A stretch of DNA of 64,000 nt from Candidatus Raymondbacteria bacterium RIFOXYA2_FULL_49_16 (GCA_001789205.1 MFYT01000107.1:19707-83706); one strand, 5' to 3'; positions 18,104 to 27,656 are shown, numbered from the stretch's first letter. Notes: generated by a model not told the origin, from the letters alone. Numbers and translations: made by a program.

Positions 18104-19765
18104 ATGGCAAAAGGGAAAAAGAGCGCCAAAAAGACAGGCCGGCAGGGCCTTTTCAGGCAATGCTCCTGGTGCAAGAAACACCTCATTAAAGCCGGCGACG
18201 GCATCAAACACGAGCGCGAATACTTCTGCGGCCAAACCTGTCTTTCCGAATGGCAAACACGCAATACCATTGTTCGCAAGGAACTTGAAGGGCAAAAGAG
18301 CGTTGTCCAGGGGAGCGGCATTACCGTTGTCGCAATTGGCCCTGCGACTATTGAGGAGCGGCCGCAGCCAGTCTCCCGGGTCGACCTTGTCAAAGGCCTT
18401 ACCGTCGCGGAATTTCTGAATGGCCGCAGCGATGCGGAAATCGAACAACTTGCTTTGCAGCTTGGGACTGTGCGCACGCAGCGCCGGATGCAAAGGGTAT
18501 ATTTTGCGGCTTTGGGTGCGCTTTCGGTTTTGCTGGTCCTGTTCGCGGTCCTGAACGTGCGGCAAACCAGGCGCTTTAACGCGGCGGTTAAAACAAAGAG
18601 TGTCCAGGTCAAAACGCTTGCCCAGAGGCATGCCACCCAGATCGATTCCCTCAAGTCCCGGACCGTTGAACTCGACACCAGCCAGCTCGCTGTTGGCTAT
18701 CCTGGTGACAGGACAACCCAGGCAACGCCTTTTCTTTCGGTCCTTGGTACGGGCAGGGACGGACTTGAACTTACCCTTGTTGTCAATAATACGGTCGCCG
18801 CGCACAAGAAGGTGCGGGCGAGCAAGTTTTTTTTCCACAATATCCGGCTCGATACGGGCGAAAATCTGATACTGCTTAAGGGCGTTGACGAAGAGAATAA
18901 AATATACGAAAAGAAACTGACTGTTTATTATTATCGTGACAAACAGCGGCGGCGCGCTGCTGATTTCGTAGAAGGCACGCCCGTGCTTTTGGGCAAGGCG
19001 ATTGACTACGAAAAACCGCAGAACTTTGTTCCCAACGACTATCCACGGGGCCTGAATTTTACCCGCGGTTCCGAGACCAGGAAATGGGCGGCCCTCACCT
19101 TTGATGGCGGTGCGCATGCGGTCGAGGCGGCATATATTCTCGATACATTGAAAAACCGTGGAGTGCTGGCTACTTTTTTTCTTGCCGGGACTTTTATCGA
19201 CAAGTTCCCTGCTTTGGTCCATCGCATTGCCGCTGAAGGCCATGTGCTGGGAAACCATACAGATAGGCACTCTCACCTGACAACCCTTGAGACCGATGGC
19301 CTGCAAAACACGCTGCCTCAGGTGACCAGGGAGTTCCTTGTTGGCCAACTGCATGCGGTAGAACAAAAATATAAAAGGCTGGGGATCGATATTCCCCGGC
19401 TCTGGCGCGCGCCCTATGGCGAACAAAACAGGACCATTAACGCGTGGGCCGAGAGCGCGGGATACCGGCATATTGGCTGGACAATGGGGACTTCGTGGCG
19501 CACCAACCTGGACACAAACGATTGGATTGTGCATCCGGGAGATCGCGGGTATTTTTCCCCGGACCAGGTTATTGAGAAAATAACCCATTTTGGCGTTGGG
19601 ACAGCGTATGGGCTCAATGGCGGCATCATTCTCATGCATATTGGCACTATCAGACAAGGACAGAAAATGTATACACGGCTGGGTGCGCTTATCGATACGC
19701 TGCGCGCTTCGGGATACGAACTTGTTACTATAAACGATATGACCAAAGATTATACCTGGGAGTAA
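18104..19765 (+). CDS. Membrane-anchored polysaccharide deacetylase with N-terminal zinc finger
   Basis: 553 residues. The cytoplasmic N-terminus has an MYM/TRASH-like cysteine motif (CSWCKK ... YFCGQTCLSEW, residues about 20-55). One TM segment lies near residues 130-150. After a beta-rich spacer, a NodB deacetylase domain runs from about residue 328 to the end. Its motifs are TFDGG (usually TFDDG), the metal-binding HTDRH, RAPYG and a late LMHIG. Gly in place of the second Asp changes a usual metal ligand, so activity is uncertain. The likely role is removing acetyl groups from peptidoglycan or another envelope glycan. Start uncertain: a GTG directly after the secF stop would add nine residues. 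Confidence 0.82.
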   Translation: MAKGKKSAKKTGRQGLFRQCSWCKKHLIKAGDGIKHEREYFCGQTCLSEWQTRNTIVRKELEGQKSVVQGSGITVVAIGPATIEERPQPVSRVDLVKGLTVAEFLNGRSDAEIEQLALQLGTVRTQRRMQRVYFAALGALSVLLVLFAVLNVRQTRRFNAAVKTKSVQVKTLAQRHATQIDSLKSRTVELDTSQLAVGYPGDRTTQATPFLSVLGTGRDGLELTLVVNNTVAAHKKVRASKFFFHNIRLDTGENLILLKGVDEENKIYEKKLTVYYYRDKQRRRAADFVEGTPVLLGKAIDYEKPQNFVPNDYPRGLNFTRGSETRKWAALTFDGGAHAVEAAYILDTLKNRGVLATFFLAGTFIDKFPALVHRIAAEGHVLGNHTDRHSHLTTLETDGLQNTLPQVTREFLVGQLHAVEQKYKRLGIDIPRLWRAPYGEQNRTINAWAESAGYRHIGWTMGTSWRTNLDTNDWIVHPGDRGYFSPDQVIEKITHFGVGTAYGLNGGIILMHIGTIRQGQKMYTRLGALIDTLRASGYELVTINDMTKDYTWE

Positions 19766-19772
19766 ATTTGCC

Positions 19773-20420
19773 ATGGATTTTATTTCTCTTTTCTTTTTCA
19801 AGGTCCCAGCGATCATAATCGCCCTGGTCGTCCATGAACTTGCCCATGGATGGACAGCGCGGCAGCTTGGCGACCACACGGCGGAGCGCATGGGGCGGCT
19901 GTCGTTCAACCCGCTGGCGCATCTCGATCTTCTGGGTACGGTCATGCTTTTTTTCGGCCCCTTTGGCTGGGCAAAACCGGTCCCTGTCAACCCGGTGAAT
20001 CTGCGCAATCCGAAAAAAGATATGATATGGGTCGCGCTTGCAGGCCCGCTCTCCAATGTTGTTCTTGGGTTCCTGGTCGCGTTTCTCTACACGCATTTTT
20101 TTGCCGGATATATCGCGGGACGTTCCAGGCTGCTTTTTCTGTACCTGATATATTTTAACGTGGGCATTTCTTTTTTCAACCTGCTTCCCATATACCCGCT
20201 CGATGGATCAAATATTGTCCGGGGTTTTATGAAACATGCGACTGAAGTGCGGTACATGCATGCCATGCGTTTTGTCCCTTTCATCTTCATTGTCATGATA
20301 TCAGCCGAATGGTTGCTTAATGTGCCGGTTCTCTCGTTTGTTTTGGAACCCCTCTGGACCCCCTATCGCAATTTCCTGCTGGATATCTATGGGGTAAAGG
20401 CGCTATTTTTAGGGTTATAG
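19773..20420 (+). CDS. M50-family site-2-like membrane metalloprotease
   Basis: 215 residues, mostly hydrophobic. The zinc site is HELAH at residues 21-25, with the third ligand Asp144 in NLLPIYPLDG. The short form without PDZ or CBS domains matches the group of S2P homologues that are often annotated as site-2 protease family proteins. It starts 7 bp after the deacetylase gene. Its substrate is not predictable from sequence. Confidence 0.9.
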   Translation: MDFISLFFFKVPAIIIALVVHELAHGWTARQLGDHTAERMGRLSFNPLAHLDLLGTVMLFFGPFGWAKPVPVNPVNLRNPKKDMIWVALAGPLSNVVLGFLVAFLYTHFFAGYIAGRSRLLFLYLIYFNVGISFFNLLPIYPLDGSNIVRGFMKHATEVRYMHAMRFVPFIFIVMISAEWLLNVPVLSFVLEPLWTPYRNFLLDIYGVKALFLGL

Positions 20421-20441
20421 AAACAATAATCAGGAGCTGCC

Positions 20442-21425
20442 ATGAAACTGACCCCAAAACGATTTGACGCAATTTTTAACAAAATACAGGGCGCAAAGAT
20501 TGTCGTGGCCGGTGATATTATCGTTGACCGCTATGTATGGGGAGACGTTGATCGTATTTCCCAGGAAGCTCCTGTCCCGGTTGTGGGGGTCAGGAAAGAG
20601 ACGCTCCGTCCGGGCGGCGGTTCAAATGTCGCCAACAACCTGCGCGCCCTTGGCGCACGGCCTGTGTGCGTTGGCGTGGTAGGAAACGACCATGCGGGCA
20701 GGGAATTCAAGCTGTTGCTCAAGAAACAGGATATCGATATCCGGGGAATCGCGGTTGATCGGTCCCGCCCCACAACGGTAAAAACCCGTATTATCGCCCA
20801 CAACCAACAGATGATCCGGATAGACAGTGAAGCGACCCGGGAACTCTCCTTGACAATGGAAAACATCCTGACGCGCATGGTGATAAAAAACCTTGCAGGC
20901 GCGCGCGGTCTTATCATTTCCGATTATGCAAAAGGAGTGGTGACCAGGGGATTTATACGCGCCATAGTATCCTATGCCAGGAAAAAGGGGCTTTTTATAG
21001 CCGTTGATCCCAAGGAAAAGCACATTGACGCCTATGCGGGGGTCTCAATTATCACGCCGAACCACAAGGAGGCGGGAAACGCAACCGGCATTCCGATTAT
21101 TGACGATGCAACACTGCGCAGGGCCGGGGCAAAGCTTGTAAAGGACCTCTCATTGCCTGCCTGCCTTATCACCCTTGGCGAAAATGGCATGGCGCTCTTC
21201 TCGGAAAAAGACCCGCTGGTAAAAATACCCACGGTTGCGCGCGAAGTATTCGATGTCACGGGCGCGGGCGACACGGTCATCAGCGTTTTTACAGCCGCGG
21301 TTGCCGGAGGCGCCACGCTCCACGAGGCCGCGGTCATTGCCAACCATGCTGCGGGCATTGTGATACGGGAAGTGGGCACTGCGATCGCCCTTCCAGCCCA
21401 GATACGCGCCGCAATGTTCGGCTGA
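20442..21425 (+). CDS. D-glycero-beta-D-manno-heptose-7-phosphate kinase (RfaE1/HldA type)
   Basis: 327 residues, a PfkB/ribokinase fold. It phosphorylates heptose-7-phosphate at C1 on the way to ADP-heptose for LPS core. N-terminal VVAGDIIVDRYVWGDVDRISQE and PVPVV match the HldE N-terminal domain; RPGGGSNVANNLRALGA and DVTGAGDTV (catalytic Asp) are the PfkB signatures. It is a single-domain HldA form, without the cytidylyltransferase-like C-terminal domain of E. coli HldE, so a separate adenylyltransferase is expected. It ends 10 bp from the convergent degP-type gene. Confidence 0.9.
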   Translation: MKLTPKRFDAIFNKIQGAKIVVAGDIIVDRYVWGDVDRISQEAPVPVVGVRKETLRPGGGSNVANNLRALGARPVCVGVVGNDHAGREFKLLLKKQDIDIRGIAVDRSRPTTVKTRIIAHNQQMIRIDSEATRELSLTMENILTRMVIKNLAGARGLIISDYAKGVVTRGFIRAIVSYARKKGLFIAVDPKEKHIDAYAGVSIITPNHKEAGNATGIPIIDDATLRRAGAKLVKDLSLPACLITLGENGMALFSEKDPLVKIPTVAREVFDVTGAGDTVISVFTAAVAGGATLHEAAVIANHAAGIVIREVGTAIALPAQIRAAMFG

Positions 21426-21435
21426 CCTACGCCTC

Positions 21436-22941
21436 TTAATCTTTCTTCTTTTCCCTGATTTTGATCCCAACAAAGAAATTGTCTTTTCCCCGTTTCACAT
21501 ACATGAGAAGCGACTGTCCAACAGAGGCTTTTTTAACAGCTGAGTGGTAATCAGAAGCGTTTTTAATGTCAGCATTGTTAATTTTTTGGATTAGGTCCCC
21601 AACGCGCAGGTCGGTGTTGCCGGCGGAGCTCTTCATTGAGATGCCGGTTATAAGCGCGCCTTTGTCGTCCCCTTCAAGGCCATATTGCTGGGCAAGGTCA
21701 GGGGTCATGTCGCGCACAGCCAGACCAATGAGGTCCTCTGCGCCTGCCTCATCCGATACTGCGCCTTGTTCCGCGCCGGATGGCAGTTCGGCAAGGACCA
21801 CCTTCAGGTGTTTTTCCTTTTTTTCACGTACAACGGTGACGTCTATTTTAGTATTGGGCGCTGTGTTTCCAATCAGGTCTTTCAGATGGTCTTTGTCCTG
21901 GATTTTTGTTCCATCCACGGCAATAAGGGCGTCGCCGTTTTTGATCCCTGCTTTGTCAGCCGGAGAACCCGCGAGCACTTTCTGTACAAGAATACCAGAG
22001 TTATCTTTTAGTCCAAGGGCCTCGGCCATGGTATTGTCAATGGGCTGCATGACAACACCCAGCCAGCCGCGCGATACCTTGCCGACATAGATGAGGTCTT
22101 CCATGACCTTGCGGGCCATGTTTATGGGAATGGCGAATCCAATGCCCACATTGCCTCCCGAACGGGACATAATGGCCGTATTGATGCCGATGACTTCGCC
22201 TTTCAGGTTCACTAATGCGCCGCCGCTGTTGCCTGGGTTTATTGAGGCGTCGGTCTGAATGAAATTTTCGTACCGATTAATGCCTGCGTTCCGGCCTTTT
22301 GCCGAGACAATGCCCGCGGTCACGGTCTGCGAAAGCTGTTTGGAAAAAGGGTTGCCAATGGCCAGGACCCATTCGCCAACTTCCACTGAATCGGAATTTC
22401 CCAAGGCAGCTACGGGAAGGTCCTTGACGCTCTCTTTCAATTTTAGAACAGCCACATCAGCAAGGGTATCGGTACCAATTATGTCCGCTTCAATGTCCTT
22501 GTTGCCGGGCAAGGAAATGGTTATTTCATCCGCGCCTTCAACAACATGGTTGTTGGTGAGGATATAGCCATCTTTGCTGACGATGACGCCTGAGCCAAGT
22601 CCTTGCTGCTTGAATTCCTGTTCAGGCGCCTGCTGCTGGGGACGGCGACCGGGATTTTGCTGGTCAAAGGGAGTGCCGAAGAAGAAGTCGAATGGATTGC
22701 CGTACATATTCGGGTACGCCTGGCGCTTAAGTATCTTCTGGCTGGTTACGCTGACCACGGACGATTTCACGAATTTCGCCACCTCGACAAACGCGATACT
22801 TGCGGCCTTGGCATTGGGCGCCTGCGTGGAGAGCGTCTTGGACGAACCAAAGGTAATGCTTCCTTTGGCCGGCCGTTCCGTTGACAATGCGTTTCCGGCA
22901 AGCAGGCAAGCAACGATACAAGCACAGAGGATACTGTTCAT
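21436..22941 (-). CDS. degP: Periplasmic serine protease, DegP/HtrA family
   Basis: 501 residues. It has a signal peptide and a Gln/Pro-rich linker, then a trypsin-like domain with triad His132 (TNNHVVEG), Asp162 (DTLADVAVLK) and Ser239 (NPGNSGGALV). Two PDZ domains follow, the first starting near GWLGVVMQPID and the second near LIGLAVRDM. It degrades or refolds damaged envelope proteins. AGGAGG sits 8 bp upstream of the ATG. A DegQ-type role cannot be told from DegP here. Confidence 0.94.
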   Translation of the reverse strand: MNSILCACIVACLLAGNALSTERPAKGSITFGSSKTLSTQAPNAKAASIAFVEVAKFVKSSVVSVTSQKILKRQAYPNMYGNPFDFFFGTPFDQQNPGRRPQQQAPEQEFKQQGLGSGVIVSKDGYILTNNHVVEGADEITISLPGNKDIEADIIGTDTLADVAVLKLKESVKDLPVAALGNSDSVEVGEWVLAIGNPFSKQLSQTVTAGIVSAKGRNAGINRYENFIQTDASINPGNSGGALVNLKGEVIGINTAIMSRSGGNVGIGFAIPINMARKVMEDLIYVGKVSRGWLGVVMQPIDNTMAEALGLKDNSGILVQKVLAGSPADKAGIKNGDALIAVDGTKIQDKDHLKDLIGNTAPNTKIDVTVVREKKEKHLKVVLAELPSGAEQGAVSDEAGAEDLIGLAVRDMTPDLAQQYGLEGDDKGALITGISMKSSAGNTDLRVGDLIQKINNADIKNASDYHSAVKKASVGQSLLMYVKRGKDNFFVGIKIREKKKD

Positions 22942-23061
22942 TGTTGAACCTCCTGTTGAAGGGAAATGTTATATTTGGCTTTAATTAAACTATTTTTAAT
23001 ACAAGAAGGTCGCATAAGTGTCCGATATATATGCATGCACTATAAAGATAGTAATTTATTT

Positions 23062-23712
23062 ATGAAACATATGATTTACACGCTATTGGTGATGTGCATT
23101 GCCGGGGCGGTGTGTTTCACCTGCGCCCAGGATGGAGATACCCAGCAACAGGAAGACCTCAGGATTCTTCTTGATATGCAGGACGGAAAAAAAAGCGCTC
23201 CCGCGACCGTGCAAAGGGACACTGCGCGCAAGGATACCGCCCGGGCAAAGCGCGCCATTGCGCCTGCCGCAGGATTCAAGGACGGTCCGGCCAATACCAT
23301 GATCTATTCGGTCGATTCCACCGCGGGTATGCGCATGAAGGTTCTGGGAGAGGGGTTTATACAGAAGGAAAAAAAGGATTCTTCCATGAGCCCCGTGTTC
23401 GGCCTCAATACCATCAACATCAGGGAAATGAAGTTTCCGCCCAAGCCAAATTGCGGGACCTTGCCGCCGGTCTGGTCGGAACGGTATTTCATGAAATACG
23501 AGGGCCGTGTTTCGGTGACTATTGTCGCGGGCGACAGTGCCGTGCGGAAACTTACCGAGGAAACCCAGCGTCCAGGATCGTACGGAGTCTATTGGGACGG
23601 CGTTGACGAACGGGGCGCCAAGGTATTCGGTGAATTTGAATGCAGGATAACCACGATGCTGTCGAACCAGAACGAGAAGGTCCAGGCTTTCAAGATAAAA
23701 GTTGAAAAATAG
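23062..23712 (+). CDS. Secreted protein with FlgD-Ig-like C-terminal domain
   Basis: About 216 residues. It has a signal peptide (MIYTLLVMCIAGAVCFTCAQ), a charged low-complexity middle (residues 25-75) and a C-terminal beta domain. That domain contains VTIVAGDSAVRKL and a GVYWDGVDERG motif, the same WDGxxxxG turn as in FlgD-Ig domains. The ORF-track start is 32 residues longer and would bury the signal peptide, so I use the ATG at 23062. It is followed 14 bp later by the SUMF1-domain gene, which suggests joint function at the cell envelope. The specific role is unknown. Confidence 0.68.
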   Translation: MKHMIYTLLVMCIAGAVCFTCAQDGDTQQQEDLRILLDMQDGKKSAPATVQRDTARKDTARAKRAIAPAAGFKDGPANTMIYSVDSTAGMRMKVLGEGFIQKEKKDSSMSPVFGLNTINIREMKFPPKPNCGTLPPVWSERYFMKYEGRVSVTIVAGDSAVRKLTEETQRPGSYGVYWDGVDERGAKVFGEFECRITTMLSNQNEKVQAFKIKVEK

Positions 23713-23726
23713 CGGGTTGAAAAACC

Positions 23727-24677
23727 ATGACTCTGTTGTCAGTATTGCCGTTGATTATATGCGGTTTGCTCGCCGGGGGCGCGGCCGCCTCCCAGCCCCC
23801 TGAAATCAGCAATGTCAAGGCTGAACAGCGCAGGTTGCAGGAGGTCGTGGATATCTACTTTGACGTCATTGATCCTGACAGCAGGATCGTGCATGTAACC
23901 TTTCTGGGGTCGTCAGATAACGGCGTTTCCTGGAACATACCCATTGTCTCGGTCGAAGGTGATACGGGGATTATAACCACCGGCCGGAAAAAACACGTCT
24001 TGTGGCGCGTTGGAAAAGACTGGCCCAATCAATACAGTACGGCTTTCAGGGTGAAAGTGCAGGCCCGTGACCGCATTTGCCCCCCCACGGGCGATGAGGG
24101 AATGGCGTATATTCCCGAAGGAACTTATATGGTCAATGGCAAGGAGGTGCGTCTGCGGGAGTTTTGCATCGATAAATGGGAATATCCCAATATCCGCGGC
24201 GCATACCCCGAGGTCTTTGTCACGTACGACGAGGCGGTTGACTCGTGCCGGGCGCTGGGAAAGATTTTGTGCAGCGAAGCGCAGTGGGAGGCCGCATGCG
24301 CGGGACTGCGCAGGAGCGTCTATCCCTATGGCAGGGATTATTCTGTGACTAAATGCAATACCATGGGAGATTCCATCAATCTGATAGGCGATGATATTAC
24401 GTGCATCAGTCAATATGCCGTGTACGATCTGTCGGGCAATGTGTTTGAATGGGTGGCGGACTGGTATGAAGAAGACGCTTTTGCCGAAAAGAAGAACGAT
24501 GAAGAGAAGAAGCGGGTTGCGTCAATCAGATACCGTTCTATGCGCGGCGGAAATTACCATTTGGGCGAGGTCTATTCATCCTGCTCACACCGCCAATGGG
24601 AATTGCCCGGCAACGCGAACGGTAATACCGGGTTCAGGTGTTGTTTCAATTTTGACGCCTATTTCAAACGCCGATAG
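23727..24677 (+). CDS. Secreted SUMF1 / formylglycine-generating-enzyme-fold protein
   Basis: 316 residues. It has a signal peptide (LLSVLPLIICGLLAGGAAA), a beta-sandwich-like domain to about residue 110, then a SUMF1 domain starting MAYIPEGTYMV. Typical elements are FCIDKWEYPN, LCSEAQWEAAC, DLSGNVFEWVADWY, SMRGGNY and NTGFRCC. In true FGE enzymes two cysteines follow the RGG motif; here only SSCSHR is visible in that place. A structural or ligand-binding role is therefore more likely than sulfatase activation. The protein is cysteine-rich, which fits an extracytoplasmic location. Confidence 0.85.
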   Translation: MTLLSVLPLIICGLLAGGAAASQPPEISNVKAEQRRLQEVVDIYFDVIDPDSRIVHVTFLGSSDNGVSWNIPIVSVEGDTGIITTGRKKHVLWRVGKDWPNQYSTAFRVKVQARDRICPPTGDEGMAYIPEGTYMVNGKEVRLREFCIDKWEYPNIRGAYPEVFVTYDEAVDSCRALGKILCSEAQWEAACAGLRRSVYPYGRDYSVTKCNTMGDSINLIGDDITCISQYAVYDLSGNVFEWVADWYEEDAFAEKKNDEEKKRVASIRYRSMRGGNYHLGEVYSSCSHRQWELPGNANGNTGFRCCFNFDAYFKRR

Positions 24678-24687
24678 CCAACGGCCA

Positions 24688-25329
24688 TCAGGCCGCGATG
24701 TCTATTGCCGGCTGAACGCTTTGCTGGGTATTCTGCGCCGCCAGGTCCTGTTCATATTTGTCCAGTTTCTGCATAGTGAGATCATAGGTCTTCTGGATGA
24801 GTTTTCCCACAGGACCGGGAAGATTGCCCAGTATGTCCTTTGCCTGTTTGAAACCCTCTTCAATCGCGCCTTTAATGGTCTTAAAGAACTCGGAGTTCTC
24901 TCCGGAAAAAGAGGAGAGAAAAGATGTTGCGAAGTCAACGATACGCTGGGACGTATTGTCGGCGTTCCAGTATTCGGGCATTTTTGCCTCGAGTGCCGCC
25001 ACTTCAGGATCTTCTTCAGGCGTAACCTCGCCACCCTGGGACTTAATAAACGCCCGGATGATCTGTTCTTTGTAATCCATTAATTCCTGGTTAAGAGATG
25101 TGCGAAGTTTTTCCGCTTCATCGGGCGAGAGGATCATGGTCTTTTTTTCCGCATTCGGTTCGGCCGCAGCGGCCAGCGTCATTTCGCTTTTGGAATAGCT
25201 GATTTCCAAAGAGTCCCCCTCTTTGGTAGTTACGTTCAATGTCGCTGATTCGTTTTTGTAATTCATTGTTTTATAATAAGATACGGAAGGTGAGATTGAA
25301 GAGGAATTCTGTACAAGGGCGGTTTCCAT
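24688..25329 (-). CDS. DUF5610-like protein
   Basis: 213 residues, no signal peptide or TM segment. The N-terminus is Ser/Thr-rich. The middle has EAEKLRTSLNQEL, and the C-terminal half (YWNADNTSQRIVDFA... then an amphipathic helix with GNLPGPVGKLIQKTYD) resembles DUF5610, a helical domain of unknown function. AAGGAGATTACC precedes the ATG. It is convergent with the SUMF1 gene and divergent from the TPR gene. Confidence 0.75.
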   Translation of the reverse strand: METALVQNSSSISPSVSYYKTMNYKNESATLNVTTKEGDSLEISYSKSEMTLAAAAEPNAEKKTMILSPDEAEKLRTSLNQELMDYKEQIIRAFIKSQGGEVTPEEDPEVAALEAKMPEYWNADNTSQRIVDFATSFLSSFSGENSEFFKTIKGAIEEGFKQAKDILGNLPGPVGKLIQKTYDLTMQKLDKYEQDLAAQNTQQSVQPAIDIAA

Positions 25330-25501
25330 GGTAATCTCCTTTTTTCTTTTGTTTCAGTAAAGACTATCGGTAATATTAAAAAATTCCTTTAGGCTTTTCT
25401 TTAAGTTTGTATTTTTAAGTATGGGAAATGGACATGGTATCAGGGCGCTTTTTTCGTAACTAAAGATAATGTAACGAGTTGCCGATAAAGTAGGTATAGC
25501 T

Positions 25502-26752
25502 ATGGATGAAAAAATAGTTTCCGCTATCAAGAATGTACCTGGGGCAAGGATCATTGCCCTGGTGCTCTTTCTTTCGCTACTTGGTTCTGGTATTGGTTTG
25601 TATCTATATAACAAGCATGCGCGCGAAAAAGAGAAGATGAATTATATCGAATACATGAATAGGCAATCTCGTGAACCTGCGGCACCCGCTGCCGTGGAAG
25701 AGCGTATGAACGAGGCGGTCTTTAATCTTGATACTCACCGTCGCATGGCCCTCTCGTTTTTTGACCAGAAACAGTACGCCCAGGCAATCCGCCATTTTGA
25801 GCTGGTTGTAGATCCCAAGGACGTCATTTTTGTTGAAGAGAACAAAGACCTTTGTTTCATGCTTGCTGATTGTTATATAGAAACCCGTCAGACCGATAAA
25901 GCCATTGCGTACCTTAATCAGCTGGAAGAAGTGCTGAAGGAGTCGCCTGATGTACTTTCCCGGCTCGGCAAGGCATGGTATTATGCCGGAGATAAGCCCA
26001 AGGCAGCGGAAATTTTCAGGAAAGGGCTGAAGATAAACCCACACCACGTGGCGTGCCTTGTTTTGCTTGCGCGGGTCTATTCCGATATTGATCATACCCG
26101 TCCTGACATACCCCAGCTGTTCCACAAGGCGATTGCGGCGGATTCTGGTTCCATCCCAGCGTACTATTATTTTGGCGTGTATCAGAGTAACCGGGGCGAC
26201 TATGCGCACGCCATTGAAAACTTTTCCCGGGCGCTCAAGATAAACCCCTTTCATTCCCCCTCGATCGCGCACATGGGTATCGTATACTACTACTTGCACG
26301 AATATGCCAAAGCCAAGGAACGGTACGAACTGGCGCTTTCGATAAATCCCTCCGACTATAACACCATGTACAATCTAGGCGAGCTCTATTTTTCCGCCAT
26401 GAACGACCCGGCCAACGCCTATATTTGCTTCAACAGGACCCAGGAACTCTCTCCCAACCATTTTCTCGCTGTTAAGAAGATGGGGGTCATAGCCCTGAAC
26501 AACAGGAATTACAAAGAGGCGTGCAGGTTGTTGGACCGCGCCGCGAATATCCGTGATCGGGAGCGCGTTTTCCAACCTGATTCACTTTCTTTCGATACCG
26601 AGCTTGTTGATGTTCTTATCTTGAACGCCACCGCGCTTGAGGCGCTGGGACGGATCGATGACGCAAAGGAAAAACTGCGCGCAGCGATCAAGGAGGACCC
26701 CCTCAATCAGATTGCCCGCCACAAGCTGCAGCTTCTCTCCAGAAACGGGTAA
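25502..26752 (+). CDS. Membrane-anchored TPR-repeat protein
   Basis: 416 residues. There is one N-terminal TM helix (IIALVLFLSLLGSGIGLYLY). From about residue 70, repeated 34-residue TPR units are visible: YAQAIRHFELVV, KAAEIFRKGLKINPHH, YAHAIENFSRALKINPFH, YAKAKERYELALSINPSD and a last unit ending DAKEKLRAAIKEDPLN. TPR arrays are protein-interaction scaffolds; no catalytic domain is seen. It stands alone upstream of the HU promoter. Confidence 0.88.
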   Translation: MDEKIVSAIKNVPGARIIALVLFLSLLGSGIGLYLYNKHAREKEKMNYIEYMNRQSREPAAPAAVEERMNEAVFNLDTHRRMALSFFDQKQYAQAIRHFELVVDPKDVIFVEENKDLCFMLADCYIETRQTDKAIAYLNQLEEVLKESPDVLSRLGKAWYYAGDKPKAAEIFRKGLKINPHHVACLVLLARVYSDIDHTRPDIPQLFHKAIAADSGSIPAYYYFGVYQSNRGDYAHAIENFSRALKINPFHSPSIAHMGIVYYYLHEYAKAKERYELALSINPSDYNTMYNLGELYFSAMNDPANAYICFNRTQELSPNHFLAVKKMGVIALNNRNYKEACRLLDRAANIRDRERVFQPDSLSFDTELVDVLILNATALEALGRIDDAKEKLRAAIKEDPLNQIARHKLQLLSRNG

Positions 26753-26786
26753 TTGCAGGTCTAGGCCTATTTCTTGAAAAAATTCC

Positions 26787-26815
26787 TTGATTTCGGCTCG
26801 TTATTTGTATATAAT
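26787..26815 (+). promoter_or_regulatory. Sigma-70 promoter of the HU-fliW-csrA operon
   Basis: TTGATT, a 17-bp spacer and a consensus TATAAT. The ATG of the HU gene lies 48 bp past the -10 box, leaving a leader of about 40 nt with an AAGGAA ribosome-binding site. It is the best sigma-70 match I noticed in the window. Confidence 0.7.
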
Positions 26816-26863
26816 TTAATAAGTTAGAACGTTTTAAGACGGGCTGTCACAAAGGAATAGACA

Positions 26864-27229
26864 ATGGCAAACGTAACAAAAAAAGATCTGGTTGAACTGA
26901 TTGCCGGGAAAACCGGGCTCACGCAGGTTGACACAAAGGTTATAGTCGAGACCCTGTTCGAGTCGGTCGCCCGTTCCCTTCAAGAGGGTAATAATATTGA
27001 AATCAGGGGCTTTGGCCGGTTCAAGATAAAAAAGAAGAAGGAGCGTGTGGCCCGCAATCCGCGTACCGGCGCTTCGGTCAACGTCAAGGAAGGGCTCAAA
27101 CCTATTTTCGAGGCGAGCAAGGAACTCAAGATCAAGATCAACGAGAAACGCCGCAGTTCGCAGTCCCGCGTCACCGGCGGCGATGACGTGAAGTCTTCGG
27201 GCGACAAACCCTCGGAACCCATCTATTGA
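26864..27229 (+). CDS. HU/IHF-family DNA-binding protein
   Basis: 121 residues. A histone-like dimer that bends DNA. The N-terminal helices begin MANVTKKDLVELIAGKTGL. The beta-arm region has GFGRFKIKKKKERVARNPRTG, with the DNA-intercalating Arg-Asn-Pro turn. A basic/Ser tail of about 30 residues (RRSSQSRVTGG...) extends beyond the usual 90-residue HU. It is the first gene of a tight operon with fliW (2 bp) and csrA (2 bp). Confidence 0.94.
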   Translation: MANVTKKDLVELIAGKTGLTQVDTKVIVETLFESVARSLQEGNNIEIRGFGRFKIKKKKERVARNPRTGASVNVKEGLKPIFEASKELKIKINEKRRSSQSRVTGGDDVKSSGDKPSEPIY

Positions 27230-27231
27230 TT

Positions 27232-27654
27232 ATGGCCGACATGTTTGAAAAACTTGTTTTTAAACAAGAAGACATCATCTCTTTTAAAGATGGCATTCCC
27301 GGGTTCGAGAAATTCCATTCATTTGTCGTTGTCACCCTTACCGAACACGCGCCATTTGAATGGCTCGTATGCACCGAGGACACCTCGCTCAGGTTTGTCA
27401 TCATCAACCCCCTGGCTATCGACCCTGGTTATAATCCCGACATCACCAAGACACAGCTCGAAGGACTTGGTTTCAACAGCGCCGATGACGTCCTTATCTA
27501 CGTTATCGTGACGCTGCGGACCAACCTGCTCGAATCCACGGCGAATTTTGTCGGTCCCTTGTTTATCAACAAGAAAAAGATGGTGGGCAGGCAGATCGTG
27601 GTCGATTCGGAAAAATACTCGGTGCAGGAACCGGTCATAAAAAATTCGAGGTAA
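27232..27654 (+). CDS. fliW: Flagellar assembly factor FliW
   Basis: 140 residues. FliW binds CsrA and relieves its translational repression, and also binds flagellin. Signature parts are the N-terminal [14 protein letters not shown] and the C-terminal [19 protein letters not shown]. The ATG two bases after the HU stop is preferred over the upstream TTG. Its pairing with csrA implies a FliW-CsrA switch, although no flagellar genes are in this window. Confidence 0.94.
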   Translation: MADMFEKLVFKQEDIISFKDGIPGFEKFHSFVVVTLTEHAPFEWLVCTEDTSLRFVIINPLAIDPGYNPDITKTQLEGLGFNSADDVLIYVIVTLRTNLLESTANFVGPLFINKKKMVGRQIVVDSEKYSVQEPVIKNSR

Positions 27655-27656
27655 CA

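Noticed and set aside
18092-20056. 654-codon minus-strand ORF
   Set aside because: It lies antisense to the deacetylase and M50 genes, whose proteins have clear family motifs. The antisense product has no recognisable domain; high-GC third positions keep the frame open.
23727-24677. Active formylglycine-generating enzyme
   Set aside because: The SUMF1 fold is present but the paired cysteines after the RGG motif are not, and there is no sulfatase gene nearby.
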